Assembly: GCA_947168395.1 (NCBI GenBank)
Contig: CAMVLT010000027.1
Coordinates: forward strand, 1 to 45,506
Direction of reading: 5' to 3'
Source of the DNA: an uncultured Prevotellaceae bacterium
Lineage (GTDB): Bacteria > Bacteroidota > Bacteroidia > Bacteroidales > Bacteroidaceae
Length of the DNA: 45,506 nt
A model generated the notes under the pieces. That model was given only the letters and a program-made list of their open reading frames with translations, was not told where the DNA came from and searched no databases. Positions 33,576-43,001 of this stretch are shown here, piece by piece (positions within the stretch are counted from its first letter, which is position 1; each line of letters begins with the position of its first letter). The translations under genes were made by a program, and so were the position numbers.

Positions 33576-34891
33576 CGCAAATAATAAGTATTACATGTCT
33601 TGCCGTTTTTATTTGCTGGATCTGGAAGATATACTTTACTCCGTTTGGCAATCAGCGTATTTTCAGGATAGGCAAAAACGATCCCCGTCTGTTTATGATG
33701 AGCAAAGAGATGTATTTTGTCATCTTCACAGTATGTACAGCTCCGTTCTTTCTGAGTTCCCTCTCGTTGGCAAAATATGGGCTGTGGTTTTTGGTGTTGT
33801 GCTTATTGATTGTTTATAAGCGTATCACAATCAAATGGGAGATCATAACTTTCAGTTACGGTCTATTCTTTTGCTGGCTTTTCATCTCTTTTTTGACAAG
33901 TCCTGCGAAATTTGAAGGTTTCATGTTGCTTATCAAATATTCCATACCTATTCTATTCCTATGGTTAGGCTATTCGGCCATTGACGATGAATATTCACTT
34001 TTCATCTTTTTGAAACGAGTATTTGTAGCCATCATTGTCTACGCGTTCTTTATAGGAGGCTTTTGTGCGCAATTCATGCCATGGCTTTATTATTCTCCAG
34101 TTGGAGCTGTATTTTTGACATACGCCGGTTTCGCTGATTACCTGACGGCGTTGTTTGTCATTCCGCTCATTTTATTTGGGATAACCAAAAAGACTGTGTA
34201 TTTGTGGGGAGCTTTGTGGCTGTTGCTTTCAACCCTTTTAGAAGCTGTAAGGACAGGCTTGGGCGGTATGTTCTTTGTCACGATATTCGCTTCGTTCCTA
34301 TGGTATAAAGTAAAATCGATTCCTTTTATTGCCATCTCCTTTGTCTTGGCTTTAGCTATTGTATTGTATGTTCCCGAAGTGAACCGAAAATTCTTTATGG
34401 ACAAAGCTGGCAAAGTCACACCAACCGACATCATTGAAAAGGATGCTATGAGCTTAGACAAAATCGGGACAAGCGGTAGGTCAGCTATGTGGGAAACCAT
34501 ATTGAAGAAATATCATAAGCCACAGCCCTATACTGGCTCTGGTCTGGGAATTGCCATGAGACAGATGCGGCATTGGAATCAATCGAAAGGTTTTGCTGCC
34601 CTTATTCACAATGATTATGTTCAGATTCTTTCTGAGACAGGGTATGTCGGCATCTTTTTGATTGGTGCATTCTATTTAGTATTACTTTTAAAAACAGTAA
34701 CATACATTTTCTCGCCATCGAGTTCTTCCCGAGTTAAGATAGTTGGCACTATGGCTGTGTCAAGCATGGCCGGTGTTGCCTTTTCCATGGGATTTGACAA
34801 TGTAGTTTCCCACTCCATGACATCGCTTATTATGCCCTTCATCTTTGTTGGATTTTTTCTGAAATTTGTTGATTTAGAACAAGCTTCATGA
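33572..34891 (+). CDS. wzy: Wzy-type polysaccharide polymerase / O-antigen ligase-like protein (439 aa)
   Basis: A polytopic protein with about 11-12 membrane segments, and a large extracytoplasmic loop (about 270-350, with GSGLGIAMRQMRHWNQSKGF and HNDYVQILSETGYVG) typical of the Wzy_C/O-antigen ligase family. It polymerises flipped repeat units at the periplasmic face. It is the only polymerase candidate in the operon and pairs with wzx and wzc. Confidence 0.85.
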   Translation: MTQIISITCLAVFICWIWKIYFTPFGNQRIFRIGKNDPRLFMMSKEMYFVIFTVCTAPFFLSSLSLAKYGLWFLVLCLLIVYKRITIKWEIITFSYGLFFCWLFISFLTSPAKFEGFMLLIKYSIPILFLWLGYSAIDDEYSLFIFLKRVFVAIIVYAFFIGGFCAQFMPWLYYSPVGAVFLTYAGFADYLTALFVIPLILFGITKKTVYLWGALWLLLSTLLEAVRTGLGGMFFVTIFASFLWYKVKSIPFIAISFVLALAIVLYVPEVNRKFFMDKAGKVTPTDIIEKDAMSLDKIGTSGRSAMWETILKKYHKPQPYTGSGLGIAMRQMRHWNQSKGFAALIHNDYVQILSETGYVGIFLIGAFYLVLLLKTVTYIFSPSSSSRVKIVGTMAVSSMAGVAFSMGFDNVVSHSMTSLIMPFIFVGFFLKFVDLEQAS

Positions 34892-35880
34892 CATACTACC
34901 TAAGCCGGAAAATAAGGATAATATCTTTTTTTTTAATGATTCTCATCGTTGTCCTACATGCTAACCTCATAGAATTGTCTACAGGAACAAGCAGGTTTGT
35001 ACAATCCTTATTCACTGAAGAACTTACAAGAGTTGCTGTGCCACTTTTCTTTCTGATTTCAGGCTATCTTTATTTTATTAACTGTGATGGCTCTAAAGTT
35101 TTCTTTCTAAAGAAAATGAGACGGCGGGTGAGAAGTCTTGTTATTCCTTATTTATTATTGACAATTCTCGGGGGAGTTGTTTTGTTTTTTACAAAAAAAG
35201 GAGATTCTTTGTTTTCTTTAATTATTGACAGTATCTTGATATATCCAAGGGTTTTTTATCAACTCTGGTTTGTCCACGATTTAATCATCATGTCATTCCT
35301 GTCACCTCTTTTTTATTGGTTTCTGAAAAAGATTCCTTATTTATGGATTCTTGTTTGCCTTGTCTGGTTAACAGGCCATTATTGGAGTCTGTTAAATATA
35401 GTAAATTATGAGTCGCTCTTTTTTTGGGGAATGGGAGGATTAATTGCTTTTCATTTTCCTATATTGGCAGAATACCAATCGGTGAATAGGAAAGGATTAG
35501 TAACAAGCATACTGATTATCTGGTTATTTATTTCCTTCTTCATAGCCTATAATGGAAGACCTTTCTATATACATGGTATTAATCTCCTTATGGGAATCTA
35601 TGTGATCTGGGGTGGATATGACATTATTTTTCCACTCGTTGACCATAATTTGTCCAATATAAACCTAACTAAATACACCTTTTTTCTTTATCTTTTTCAT
35701 GAGCCCATATTAACTGGCTATAAAAAAAGTCTGTTAACTATGTTGGAACTAAATCAATTAACAAGCATGATCATATATGTTGTTTCGCCAATATTGACAC
35801 TTTGTACTATTCTGCTCGTGGGCCAATTTGCAAAGAGGCATACCCCTATTATTTATTATATATTTACAGGGAACAGATAA
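34888..35880 (+). CDS. acyltransferase-3 family membrane protein (330 aa)
   Basis: The third acyltransferase-3 member: IISFFLMILIVVLHANLIEL near residue 11, AVPLFFLISGYLYF (about 50) and YTFFLYLFHEPILTGY (about 265). About ten membrane segments. It is very AT-rich, even compared with its neighbours, which suggests recent arrival from another genome. It overlaps wzy by 4 bp and ends one base before the next ATG. Confidence 0.86.
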   Translation: MTYYLSRKIRIISFFLMILIVVLHANLIELSTGTSRFVQSLFTEELTRVAVPLFFLISGYLYFINCDGSKVFFLKKMRRRVRSLVIPYLLLTILGGVVLFFTKKGDSLFSLIIDSILIYPRVFYQLWFVHDLIIMSFLSPLFYWFLKKIPYLWILVCLVWLTGHYWSLLNIVNYESLFFWGMGGLIAFHFPILAEYQSVNRKGLVTSILIIWLFISFFIAYNGRPFYIHGINLLMGIYVIWGGYDIIFPLVDHNLSNINLTKYTFFLYLFHEPILTGYKKSLLTMLELNQLTSMIIYVVSPILTLCTILLVGQFAKRHTPIIYYIFTGNR

Positions 35881-36795
35881 ATGATATCTATTATTATACC
35901 TCTTTATAATAAAGAGCACAGCATAGCCACGACACTACAAACAGTACTGTCACAAACATGGCAAGATTTTGAAATCATCATCATTGACGATGGTTCAACC
36001 GACAGCAGCTTATCGCTTGTGAATTCCTTTGCTGACAAACGAATTCATATTATCCAGCAAGCCAACGCAGGAGTATCTGCTGCACGGAATCGTGGAATTG
36101 AGGAAGCATGTGGTGAACTGATTGCCTTTCTTGATGCTGACGATGAGTGGAAGCCTGATTATCTGAGCACTCAAATGGAGTTGGTTGAAAGATACCCGCA
36201 ATGTGATGTTTTCGCTACTAATTATGAGTTTAGAGATGAAAATGGCATCGTCACTCCAACGATACTACGTAAGTTCTCATTTCATGAAACTGATGGTGTT
36301 TTAACCAATTATTTTGAAGTAGCAAGTCGCTCAAATCCGCCATTATGGACGTCTGCTGTGATGGTACGCAAATCTGCAATACAATCAATAGGAGGATTCC
36401 CTAATAATATCTCATCAGGTGAAGACTTACTAACATGGGCAAGATTAGCTGCCAAATATAAAATTGCCTTTAATAAAACTATGAAAGCAATTTATTATAC
36501 TCCAACGACAGGACCTGTAGGGAAATCGCCCGTTGACTTACAATCAATTCATGACTCGGTAGGAATAAATTTACGTCAGCTTGCGAATGACTATCCACAG
36601 AAAAGGCACTCAATCAACAACTATATTGCTTTCTGGTATAAAATGAGGGCTATGATAAATCTTCGACAGCGACACAGATTAGCAGCTATCAAATGTTCTT
36701 TGATGTCAATAAAGCACAAGCCTTTCTATTCTTATCCATATATTATTATTGCAGCCTCCTTTCTTCCTTCAAAATTATTACGGACTGTTATATGA
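35881..36795 (+). CDS. family 2 glycosyltransferase (304 aa)
   Basis: GT-A fold: MISIIIPLYNKEHSIATTL at the N terminus, IIDDGSTDSSLSLV (about 38) and IAFLDADDEWKPDY (about 82) with the acidic metal motif. A conserved GEDLLTWARL (about 180) supplies the likely catalytic acidic pair. Cytoplasmic and inverting; it adds one sugar of the repeat. Its TGA lies within the overlapping ATGATG start of the next gene. Confidence 0.9.
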   Translation: MISIIIPLYNKEHSIATTLQTVLSQTWQDFEIIIIDDGSTDSSLSLVNSFADKRIHIIQQANAGVSAARNRGIEEACGELIAFLDADDEWKPDYLSTQMELVERYPQCDVFATNYEFRDENGIVTPTILRKFSFHETDGVLTNYFEVASRSNPPLWTSAVMVRKSAIQSIGGFPNNISSGEDLLTWARLAAKYKIAFNKTMKAIYYTPTTGPVGKSPVDLQSIHDSVGINLRQLANDYPQKRHSINNYIAFWYKMRAMINLRQRHRLAAIKCSLMSIKHKPFYSYPYIIIAASFLPSKLLRTVI

Positions 36796-37943
36796 TGCAT
36801 ATAATTTATTGTATACCTTCTCTCTATAATTCCGGTGGGATGGAACGGATACTGACAGTCAAGGCAAACTACATGGCAGAGCATTTCGGCTGGAACATCT
36901 CTATAATTACCACATGCCAAAAAGGGAGGCCTTCGTTTTATAGCATATCAGAAAAGATAAAGCTATACGATATAGATATTGACTATGAGACCATTCATGA
37001 GGCTCGAATGATTAGAAAGATATCATTACGACATCAGGCCAGAAAAAAGCATTTCAAAAGACTATCAGACTTATTATGCAAATTACATCCTGATATAGTT
37101 GTGTCAATGTTCACTCATGAGGCAACATTCCTATATAAAATTAAAGACGGTAGTAAAAAGGTGCTTGAATTTCACTTTTCTAAGGAATATCGATCTTTAG
37201 ACACTTTATACAACAACAAAGGGCTGGCAAAAACTATTATTGATTCTTTCCTGAACTGGCGTGACTCTCAACTTCCAAAAAAATATGACAAGTTTGTTGT
37301 ATTAACTCATGAAGATGCAAAGGCATGGGGTGAACTCAAATCTATGTCTGTCATATACAACCCTATCACTCTTCATCGTAGTATCCAGACTGTAAAAAAG
37401 TTCCACCAACTACTTGCCGTTGGCAGATTATGCCCACAAAAAGGATTTGACCTACTCATTAACAGCTGGGCTCTAATACCTAAATCAGACCGTCAAGGCT
37501 GGTCAATAAAGATTATCGGTTCTGGACCTTATCAAGAAAAGCTACAAAGCCAAATTGAAAGTATGAATTTGCATGATAGTATCTCTATTATACCTCCAAC
37601 AAGTGATATAGAAAACGAATATGCCAAAAGTGAGATATTCTGCTTCTCATCAAGGTATGAAGGAGCTGGATTAGTATTAATAGAAGCTTTAGGATTAGGA
37701 TTGCCTGCAATATCTTTTGACTGTCCTTGCGGTCCATCAGAAATTATTGACAACAACCGTACTGGCTTTATTGTCCCCATGGGCAATATTGCGTTGTTTG
37801 CAGAATATATAACGAAACTTATTTCATCAGATTCCCTACGCAAGGAGATGGGAAGAAATGCAGAGAAACAAATTAATGAAAAGTTCCAATTAGACAGAAT
37901 CATGTCACAGTGGAAAGACTTGTTTGAAACGTTAATAATATGA
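36792..37943 (+). CDS. GT4 glycosyltransferase (383 aa)
   Basis: GT-B fold: IIYCIPSLYNSGGMERILTV at the N terminus, LLAVGRLCPQKGFDLLINSW (about 210) and E-x7-E in YEGAGLVLIEALGLG (about 290). The ATG at 36792 overlaps the preceding stop; an earlier in-frame ATG lies within the upstream gene and is rejected. Likely cytoplasmic, adding a sugar to the repeat unit. Confidence 0.91.
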   Translation: MMHIIYCIPSLYNSGGMERILTVKANYMAEHFGWNISIITTCQKGRPSFYSISEKIKLYDIDIDYETIHEARMIRKISLRHQARKKHFKRLSDLLCKLHPDIVVSMFTHEATFLYKIKDGSKKVLEFHFSKEYRSLDTLYNNKGLAKTIIDSFLNWRDSQLPKKYDKFVVLTHEDAKAWGELKSMSVIYNPITLHRSIQTVKKFHQLLAVGRLCPQKGFDLLINSWALIPKSDRQGWSIKIIGSGPYQEKLQSQIESMNLHDSISIIPPTSDIENEYAKSEIFCFSSRYEGAGLVLIEALGLGLPAISFDCPCGPSEIIDNNRTGFIVPMGNIALFAEYITKLISSDSLRKEMGRNAEKQINEKFQLDRIMSQWKDLFETLII

Positions 37944-39040
37944 ATAGACTCCTCTTCTTTGCGTCAGACTTTCATATTGGACTTAGTACATTGCTAACAG
38001 ACGAGCTGCTTGCTTTCCATCAAGCAGGCATTGATGTAGTTGCTGTGGCAGGAGAACGTGAACAGGAAAAAGGACTATCACAGATGATATCGAAAATACC
38101 TACCATACACAGAATTGTGGGTTTGGACGACCATCATCATTTCCGTTCACTTGCAACCAATATAGCAGAGATCATCAAGTCAAACAAGATAACCGTCATA
38201 CATGTTCAGAACAATTGGCAATTAGCTTTAGCAGCATACGCCAAATACATTGTTCTTCACAATCGACATTTGCGTATTTTCTATACAATACACGGTTTTC
38301 GTCATAACCACCCTTTGAAATCTATTGTTGCCCGGTTTGTAATTGGTGGTGCCTTGCTTTGTCTTGCCGACCGTGTTATATGCATGAGTTCATACTTAAA
38401 GCGGAAGTTTTCCCTGCTGTCTTACAAAATAGAACTGCTGCCCCTTGGCATCCCCGACAATTTTTTCACCGAAAAGCAACTGCCATCGACAGATAATGGT
38501 TTACAGATGGTGTTCCCTGCTCAGTTTCGTTATGGAAAGAATCAGGATGTTATTATTAGAGCTTTTGCTCATCACATTATAGATTCGGGCGACACACTGT
38601 CACATCTCATCCTTCCTGGAAGTGGCGAACTACTTGACCAAATGAAGTTACTGACTTCGGAACTCGGCATTGCCGAACGAGTCTCATTTCCTGGCCAATG
38701 TACCAAAGAGCAAATACGGCAATTATATCTACAGAGCAATATTGGCATCGTGGCAAGCAATAGTGAGACTTTCGGGCAGAGTATTGTTGAGCCATTTGTC
38801 CTTGGCCGTTGCGTAATATCCACACCTGTAGGCATTGCCCCGGACATCATCGAAGACGGCGTGAACGGATTTTTCTTCAAAACAGAGAAATCATTAACAA
38901 AAGTAATGGGAATTCTATATAACAATCCCTCAATGATCTTGCAATGTAGTAATAGGTGTTTCTATCAAAGGGATTTTTTTCGTTGGGCAAGCATTTGCAA
39001 TCAATACAAATCAATAATTAATTACGACTATAATGGATAG
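37940..39040 (+). CDS. GT4 glycosyltransferase (366 aa)
   Basis: GT-B fold: N-terminal LLFFASDFHIGLSTLLTDEL, a histidine-containing TIHGFRHNHPLKSI (about 115), LQMVFPAQFRYGKNQDVIIR (about 190) and E-x7-E in SETFGQSIVEPFVLG (about 273). Likely retaining. It overlaps the previous gene by 4 bp and is followed by a 24-bp gap. Confidence 0.9.
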   Translation: MNRLLFFASDFHIGLSTLLTDELLAFHQAGIDVVAVAGEREQEKGLSQMISKIPTIHRIVGLDDHHHFRSLATNIAEIIKSNKITVIHVQNNWQLALAAYAKYIVLHNRHLRIFYTIHGFRHNHPLKSIVARFVIGGALLCLADRVICMSSYLKRKFSLLSYKIELLPLGIPDNFFTEKQLPSTDNGLQMVFPAQFRYGKNQDVIIRAFAHHIIDSGDTLSHLILPGSGELLDQMKLLTSELGIAERVSFPGQCTKEQIRQLYLQSNIGIVASNSETFGQSIVEPFVLGRCVISTPVGIAPDIIEDGVNGFFFKTEKSLTKVMGILYNNPSMILQCSNRCFYQRDFFRWASICNQYKSIINYDYNG

Positions 39041-39064
39041 TCTCAAGTTATCATTTCTAATAAA

Positions 39065-40237
39065 ATGGAAATACTTTTTATTGTAAATTGGGGTAATCTG
39101 TTTCATGTTAGTTCTGGTTGCGACATGAGAAACAATTTGTTTGCGGAGGCCTTATCAGAAATTGGGCATGTTGATATCATCTCTTTTCGTCAAGATGAAT
39201 TAGCTCCTAATATTGCCAATTGTGATGTCATCTTTTCAAAATATATTGTAGATTCACATAATTATTTTGACTTCATTCGTTCTTTAATATGTATGACAAT
39301 TAGTCCAAACAATCCCTATTCATATTATAGAACGATAAAGCAAAAAAGTGACATCATTGACTCTTTTATAAAAAAGAAAGAGTATGACATTATAGCATGT
39401 CGTTATGTTGAACCAGCCATTAGATGTGGGTTATTGAAATATAGAGAAAAGTTGGTAATTGATGCTGACGACAATCCTGCTAACACATTAAAATATTGGG
39501 CAGCACGAGCTTATTTTGCCATAATAAAGTGGAAAAAACTATATGAATCAAAGAAGATTGGAAGAATGGTGAGTACCTTATTCAATAGTATTCTTTGTTC
39601 TTTTTGTTCCAATAAATCAGAATCTCTCTCTCCACAAACTATCTATTTACCTAATACATCAATCATAAAAGGCTCTGCTCCAGATAGTTACGAACCGACG
39701 GTACCTCGGATTCTTTTTGTAGGTTGGTTAGATTTTTTCCCGAACACTCAAGGCATAACTCATTTTGTTGAAACAATATTTCCTTCTATCAGAAGTACCA
39801 TTCCACTTGCAGAACTCAGAATCGTTGGAAACGGACAACAAGATTTCTTAGACTATCTCAACAAAAAAGATGGAGTAAAAGCTGTTGGACGAGTTGATGA
39901 TATAACGAATGAGTATCGAGAAGCCGCCATCGTTATTATACCTATATACAATGGTTCGGGAACAAGTTTGAAATTTATTGAGGCTCTCCAAATGAATCGG
40001 CCAGTTATTTCTACTCCTGTTGGTACACGTGGGTTTGATGACACTTTTCAAGATGGCATCCATTATTTGCTGGCAAGAAATGATAGGGAATTTGTAGAAA
40101 AAACCATCAATGTCCTGTCTAATGTCTCTAAGTCAAGAGAAATGGCTAAAAATGGATTTGAGATGGCCAAAAGACTATTTTCCAAAGAGAACTTTATAGA
40201 AACAGTGACAGATTCCCTATCAAAAATTAAGCATTAA
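39065..40237 (+). CDS. GT4 glycosyltransferase (390 aa)
   Basis: GT-B fold of the type with a GWLDFFPNTQGITHFVE second-domain start (about 218) and SGTSLKFIEALQMNRPVIST (about 300) in place of the classical E-x7-E. The N-terminal domain has little recognisable sequence. It is strongly AT-rich. The 96-bp gap after it (40238-40333) holds no clear promoter or terminator. Confidence 0.86.
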   Translation: MEILFIVNWGNLFHVSSGCDMRNNLFAEALSEIGHVDIISFRQDELAPNIANCDVIFSKYIVDSHNYFDFIRSLICMTISPNNPYSYYRTIKQKSDIIDSFIKKKEYDIIACRYVEPAIRCGLLKYREKLVIDADDNPANTLKYWAARAYFAIIKWKKLYESKKIGRMVSTLFNSILCSFCSNKSESLSPQTIYLPNTSIIKGSAPDSYEPTVPRILFVGWLDFFPNTQGITHFVETIFPSIRSTIPLAELRIVGNGQQDFLDYLNKKDGVKAVGRVDDITNEYREAAIVIIPIYNGSGTSLKFIEALQMNRPVISTPVGTRGFDDTFQDGIHYLLARNDREFVEKTINVLSNVSKSREMAKNGFEMAKRLFSKENFIETVTDSLSKIKH

Positions 40238-40333
40238 ATATTTGCGATTCGCGATCAAACGGGCATTAGTTCTATATTCATGATATTTAGTCTCTTGAGC
40301 AACATTATTTGCAACGATACAATCTAATACGTT

Positions 40334-40996
40334 ATGATAAGAATAATAGAGTATATATTATCTTTTCCTATTTCCATTTGGACGTGTTTTTCTCTTTTGC
40401 CATTCTTTCAGGCCATTAGACTACCAATTTGTGTAAAATATGGGTCAATTATCAGAATATCCGGTGGTAAAGTAATTATTAGGGGGAATGTGCATACAGC
40501 GATGATCAGGATTGGGTTTCACAAAGTTCCCGTCTGTAACAGTCGAGACAAAACTCAAATAATCGTTGAATCCGGACGACTTCTTTTCCAAGGGACAGCC
40601 CATTTAGGCAGAGGTACCAAAATCTATGTCAGCGAAGGGGCAGAGTTGGTTTTGGGCAATAATTTTGCAGTCTCAGCGTCTTCACAGATTAATTGTTACC
40701 ATAAAATACGAATGGGAAATGACATCCAATTTTCATGGGATTGTCTTGTGATGGATTCTGATACCCACACTATCTATACTGTCAGCGGAGATGTCGCAAA
40801 TCCAAATAGAGAAATTATCATAGATGATAATGTATGGATTGGATGCAGGACAACAATACTTAAGGGAAGCCACATACCGGAAGGATGTGTTGTAGGGGCG
40901 TGTAGTCTTGTTACTGGCAATAATTTCAAACGCCATACAATCTTGATTGGGTCACCTGCAAAAAGTACTAAAGAAATAGGTAAATGGGAGCTATGA
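40334..40996 (+). CDS. left-handed beta-helix (hexapeptide) O-acetyltransferase (220 aa)
   Basis: Hexapeptide-type turns run through residues 75-205: GTAHLGRGTKIYVSEGAEL, IIDDNVWIGCRTTILKGSHI and VVGACSLVTGNNF, ending in the IGSPAK motif. An N-terminal hydrophobic segment (about 5-25) is present. Relatives include maltose and capsule O-acetyltransferases using acetyl-CoA, acting as cytoplasmic trimers. It is the fourth candidate acyl-modifying enzyme in the operon. Confidence 0.9.
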   Translation: MIRIIEYILSFPISIWTCFSLLPFFQAIRLPICVKYGSIIRISGGKVIIRGNVHTAMIRIGFHKVPVCNSRDKTQIIVESGRLLFQGTAHLGRGTKIYVSEGAELVLGNNFAVSASSQINCYHKIRMGNDIQFSWDCLVMDSDTHTIYTVSGDVANPNREIIIDDNVWIGCRTTILKGSHIPEGCVVGACSLVTGNNFKRHTILIGSPAKSTKEIGKWEL

Positions 40997-41009
40997 TGGT
41001 TATATCATT

Positions 41010-42167
41010 ATGAAAGTGCTTATCGTTCACAACAATTACGGTAAATACTCTGGAGAGGAAGCTGTGGTTGACAAGATGGCAACCATGCTCATGGATTGTG
41101 GGCACGATGTGTGTTTTTACAGGAAGACAACGGAAGGATGCCGCGAGACCATCAGCGGAAAGGTAAAGGGATTCCTTTGTGGCATCTATTCGCCAAGGGG
41201 TGTCAGGGAGATGCGGGAGGTGTTGCAAAAGGAAAAGCCGGATGTCGTGAATGTACATAATCTATACCCTTTCATTTCTCCTGCGGCTCTGTTTGAATGT
41301 AAACGGGCAGGGGTTCCGGTTGTGATGACTGTACATAATTTCCGCCTGATATGTCCTACAGGACTGTTTATGCGGAATGGCAAACCTTGCGAGAGATGCT
41401 TAGAGAAACGTAATGAATGGGGATGTGTAGTGCATAATTGTGAACATTCTATTCTGAAATCCGTAGGCTATGCTGCACGGAACGCTGTCGCAAGATGGAC
41501 AAGGGCATACATGGATTGTGTGGCTCGTTTCGCCTGCATCACAGATTTTCAACGGCAGAAGTTGGTTGCCGCAGGGTTTGGTATCGGTAGGATAGTAGTT
41601 ATCCCCAATAGTATTGATGTGTCAGAAGAAAAAGTAGAGCCGACTATAGGAACATACGTAGCTTATTTGGGGAGACTGAGTTTCGAAAAAGGATATGACC
41701 TATTGATAGAAGTAGCCCATAGACATCCTGAAATATCATTCCGATTTGCAGGAGCCCAACGTGAAGAATCGGACACGGACTATCCTTCAAACGTGGAATT
41801 CGTAGGCTACTTAAAAGGTGAAAAATTAAAAGAATTCATCAAAGGAAGCCGTTTCTTGGTTATGCCAAGTCGATGGTATGAAGGTTTTCCAATGGTGATT
41901 TTGGAAGCAGCCCAACACGGAAAATCTGTCATTGGTCCCAACCATGGAGGATTTATGGAAATTATTGGGACTGGAGCTGAAGCTATCGGCAAACTGTTTG
42001 AACCAGGACTGGTTGATGACTTAGAGCAAAAGATTACAAATCTTTGGATGAATCCACAAGAATGTGTGAGACTTGGACAAATGGCTTTCGATAAACTGAA
42101 AGGAAGGTATAGTTCTGAAGTAGTATCAAAACAGTGGATGAAACTTTTGGAGGAAGTCAAAAAGTAA
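41010..42167 (+). CDS. GT4 glycosyltransferase (385 aa)
   Basis: GT-B fold: KVLIVHNNYGKYSGEEAVVD at the N terminus, a cysteine-containing ICPTGLFMRNGKPCERCLEK insert (about 115-135) typical of one GT4 subgroup, YVAYLGRLSFEKGYDLLIEV (about 215) and E-x7-E in YEGFPMVILEAAQHG (about 290). Less AT-rich than the block before it. It is followed after 7 bp by the WecG/TagA gene. Confidence 0.93.
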   Translation: MKVLIVHNNYGKYSGEEAVVDKMATMLMDCGHDVCFYRKTTEGCRETISGKVKGFLCGIYSPRGVREMREVLQKEKPDVVNVHNLYPFISPAALFECKRAGVPVVMTVHNFRLICPTGLFMRNGKPCERCLEKRNEWGCVVHNCEHSILKSVGYAARNAVARWTRAYMDCVARFACITDFQRQKLVAAGFGIGRIVVIPNSIDVSEEKVEPTIGTYVAYLGRLSFEKGYDLLIEVAHRHPEISFRFAGAQREESDTDYPSNVEFVGYLKGEKLKEFIKGSRFLVMPSRWYEGFPMVILEAAQHGKSVIGPNHGGFMEIIGTGAEAIGKLFEPGLVDDLEQKITNLWMNPQECVRLGQMAFDKLKGRYSSEVVSKQWMKLLEEVKK

Positions 42168-42174
42168 GAAAACC

Positions 42175-42921
42175 ATGACTGTTTATTTCAATATAAACTA
42201 CGAACTGAACAAACGGGAAGCACTTCGTTTGATTGACCATCAAGTGGATGCAGGAGAACCTGGTTATGTTTGTGTGGCTGATGGTGTCATATTGAATATG
42301 GCAAATCGAAATCCTGACTATTTGGAAGTAATCAATGGTTCTCTTTTTTCTATTTGTGACAGCAGCTATGTTCCTTTGTATCTCAAATGGATATATGGCA
42401 TTCAGGCTGAGCAATACTGTGGTAGCGACATCTTTATGGATATCATCAAGCTTAAGAAATACCAAATGTTTTTTTTAGGCTCTTCACGGGACGTACTTGA
42501 TGCCCTGAAAGCGCAGTTATGCCAGACTGACGACCGAATAAATACCATGATGTTTGAAGAGTTGCCCTTTCTGTCTGTCGAACAATTTGATTATAAAGAG
42601 ATAGCCCGAAAAATAGAAGAAGCCCATGTTGACATTATCTGGGTTTCACTTGGAGCACCCAAACAGGAAGTCTTTATGAGCAGACTGAAGCCCCATCTGA
42701 AAAGAGGTGTCATTATTGCCGTAGGTGCAGCTTTTAAGTTTATTGGCGGAATGGACGAGAAAAGGGCTCCGAAGTGGATGGTTGACCATCATCTGGAGTT
42801 TGTGTACCGAATCTTCTCTTCACCGAAGAAGCAGCTGAAGCGATGTGCATGGATTGTGGTTACACTTCCCCAACTGCTATACCGTGAATGGAGGAAAAAA
42901 CAGAATGCTGAAAAAAGTTAA
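42175..42921 (+). CDS. WecG/TagA/CpsF-family glycosyltransferase (GT26, 248 aa)
   Basis: Family motifs are CVADGVILNMANRN (about 32), MFFLGSSRDVLDALKAQL (about 97), WVSLGAPKQEVFMSRLKP (about 157) and VGAAFKFIGGMDEKRAPKWM (about 182). The enzyme adds ManNAc (TagA) or ManNAcA (WecG) to GlcNAc-PP-undecaprenol. With wecB but no wecC visible, the TagA-like ManNAc reaction is favoured. It is the last gene of the exopolysaccharide operon, before a promoter and a clear rise in GC content. Confidence 0.93.
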   Translation: MTVYFNINYELNKREALRLIDHQVDAGEPGYVCVADGVILNMANRNPDYLEVINGSLFSICDSSYVPLYLKWIYGIQAEQYCGSDIFMDIIKLKKYQMFFLGSSRDVLDALKAQLCQTDDRINTMMFEELPFLSVEQFDYKEIARKIEEAHVDIIWVSLGAPKQEVFMSRLKPHLKRGVIIAVGAAFKFIGGMDEKRAPKWMVDHHLEFVYRIFSSPKKQLKRCAWIVVTLPQLLYREWRKKQNAEKS

Positions 42922-42934
42922 TATCTGCCATAAT

Positions 42935-42965
42935 TTTGTTGTTTGGGAATTTATTCGTAACTTTG
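42935..42965 (+). promoter_or_regulatory. promoter of ABC exporter gene
   Basis: TTTG (42935-42938), a 19-bp spacer and TAACTTTG (42958-42965) match the Bacteroidota consensus. They sit between the last EPS gene and the ATG at 43002, showing that a new transcription unit starts here. Confidence 0.75.
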
Positions 42966-43001
42966 TCGCCCAAACGACAAAAGAAACATACCTCATTTGG
43001 G

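Noticed and set aside
40238..40333. Possible terminator (TTTGCGAT with ATCAAA) before the hexapeptide acetyltransferase
   Set aside because: The pairing is short and imperfect with no T run; the gap shows no convincing signal.
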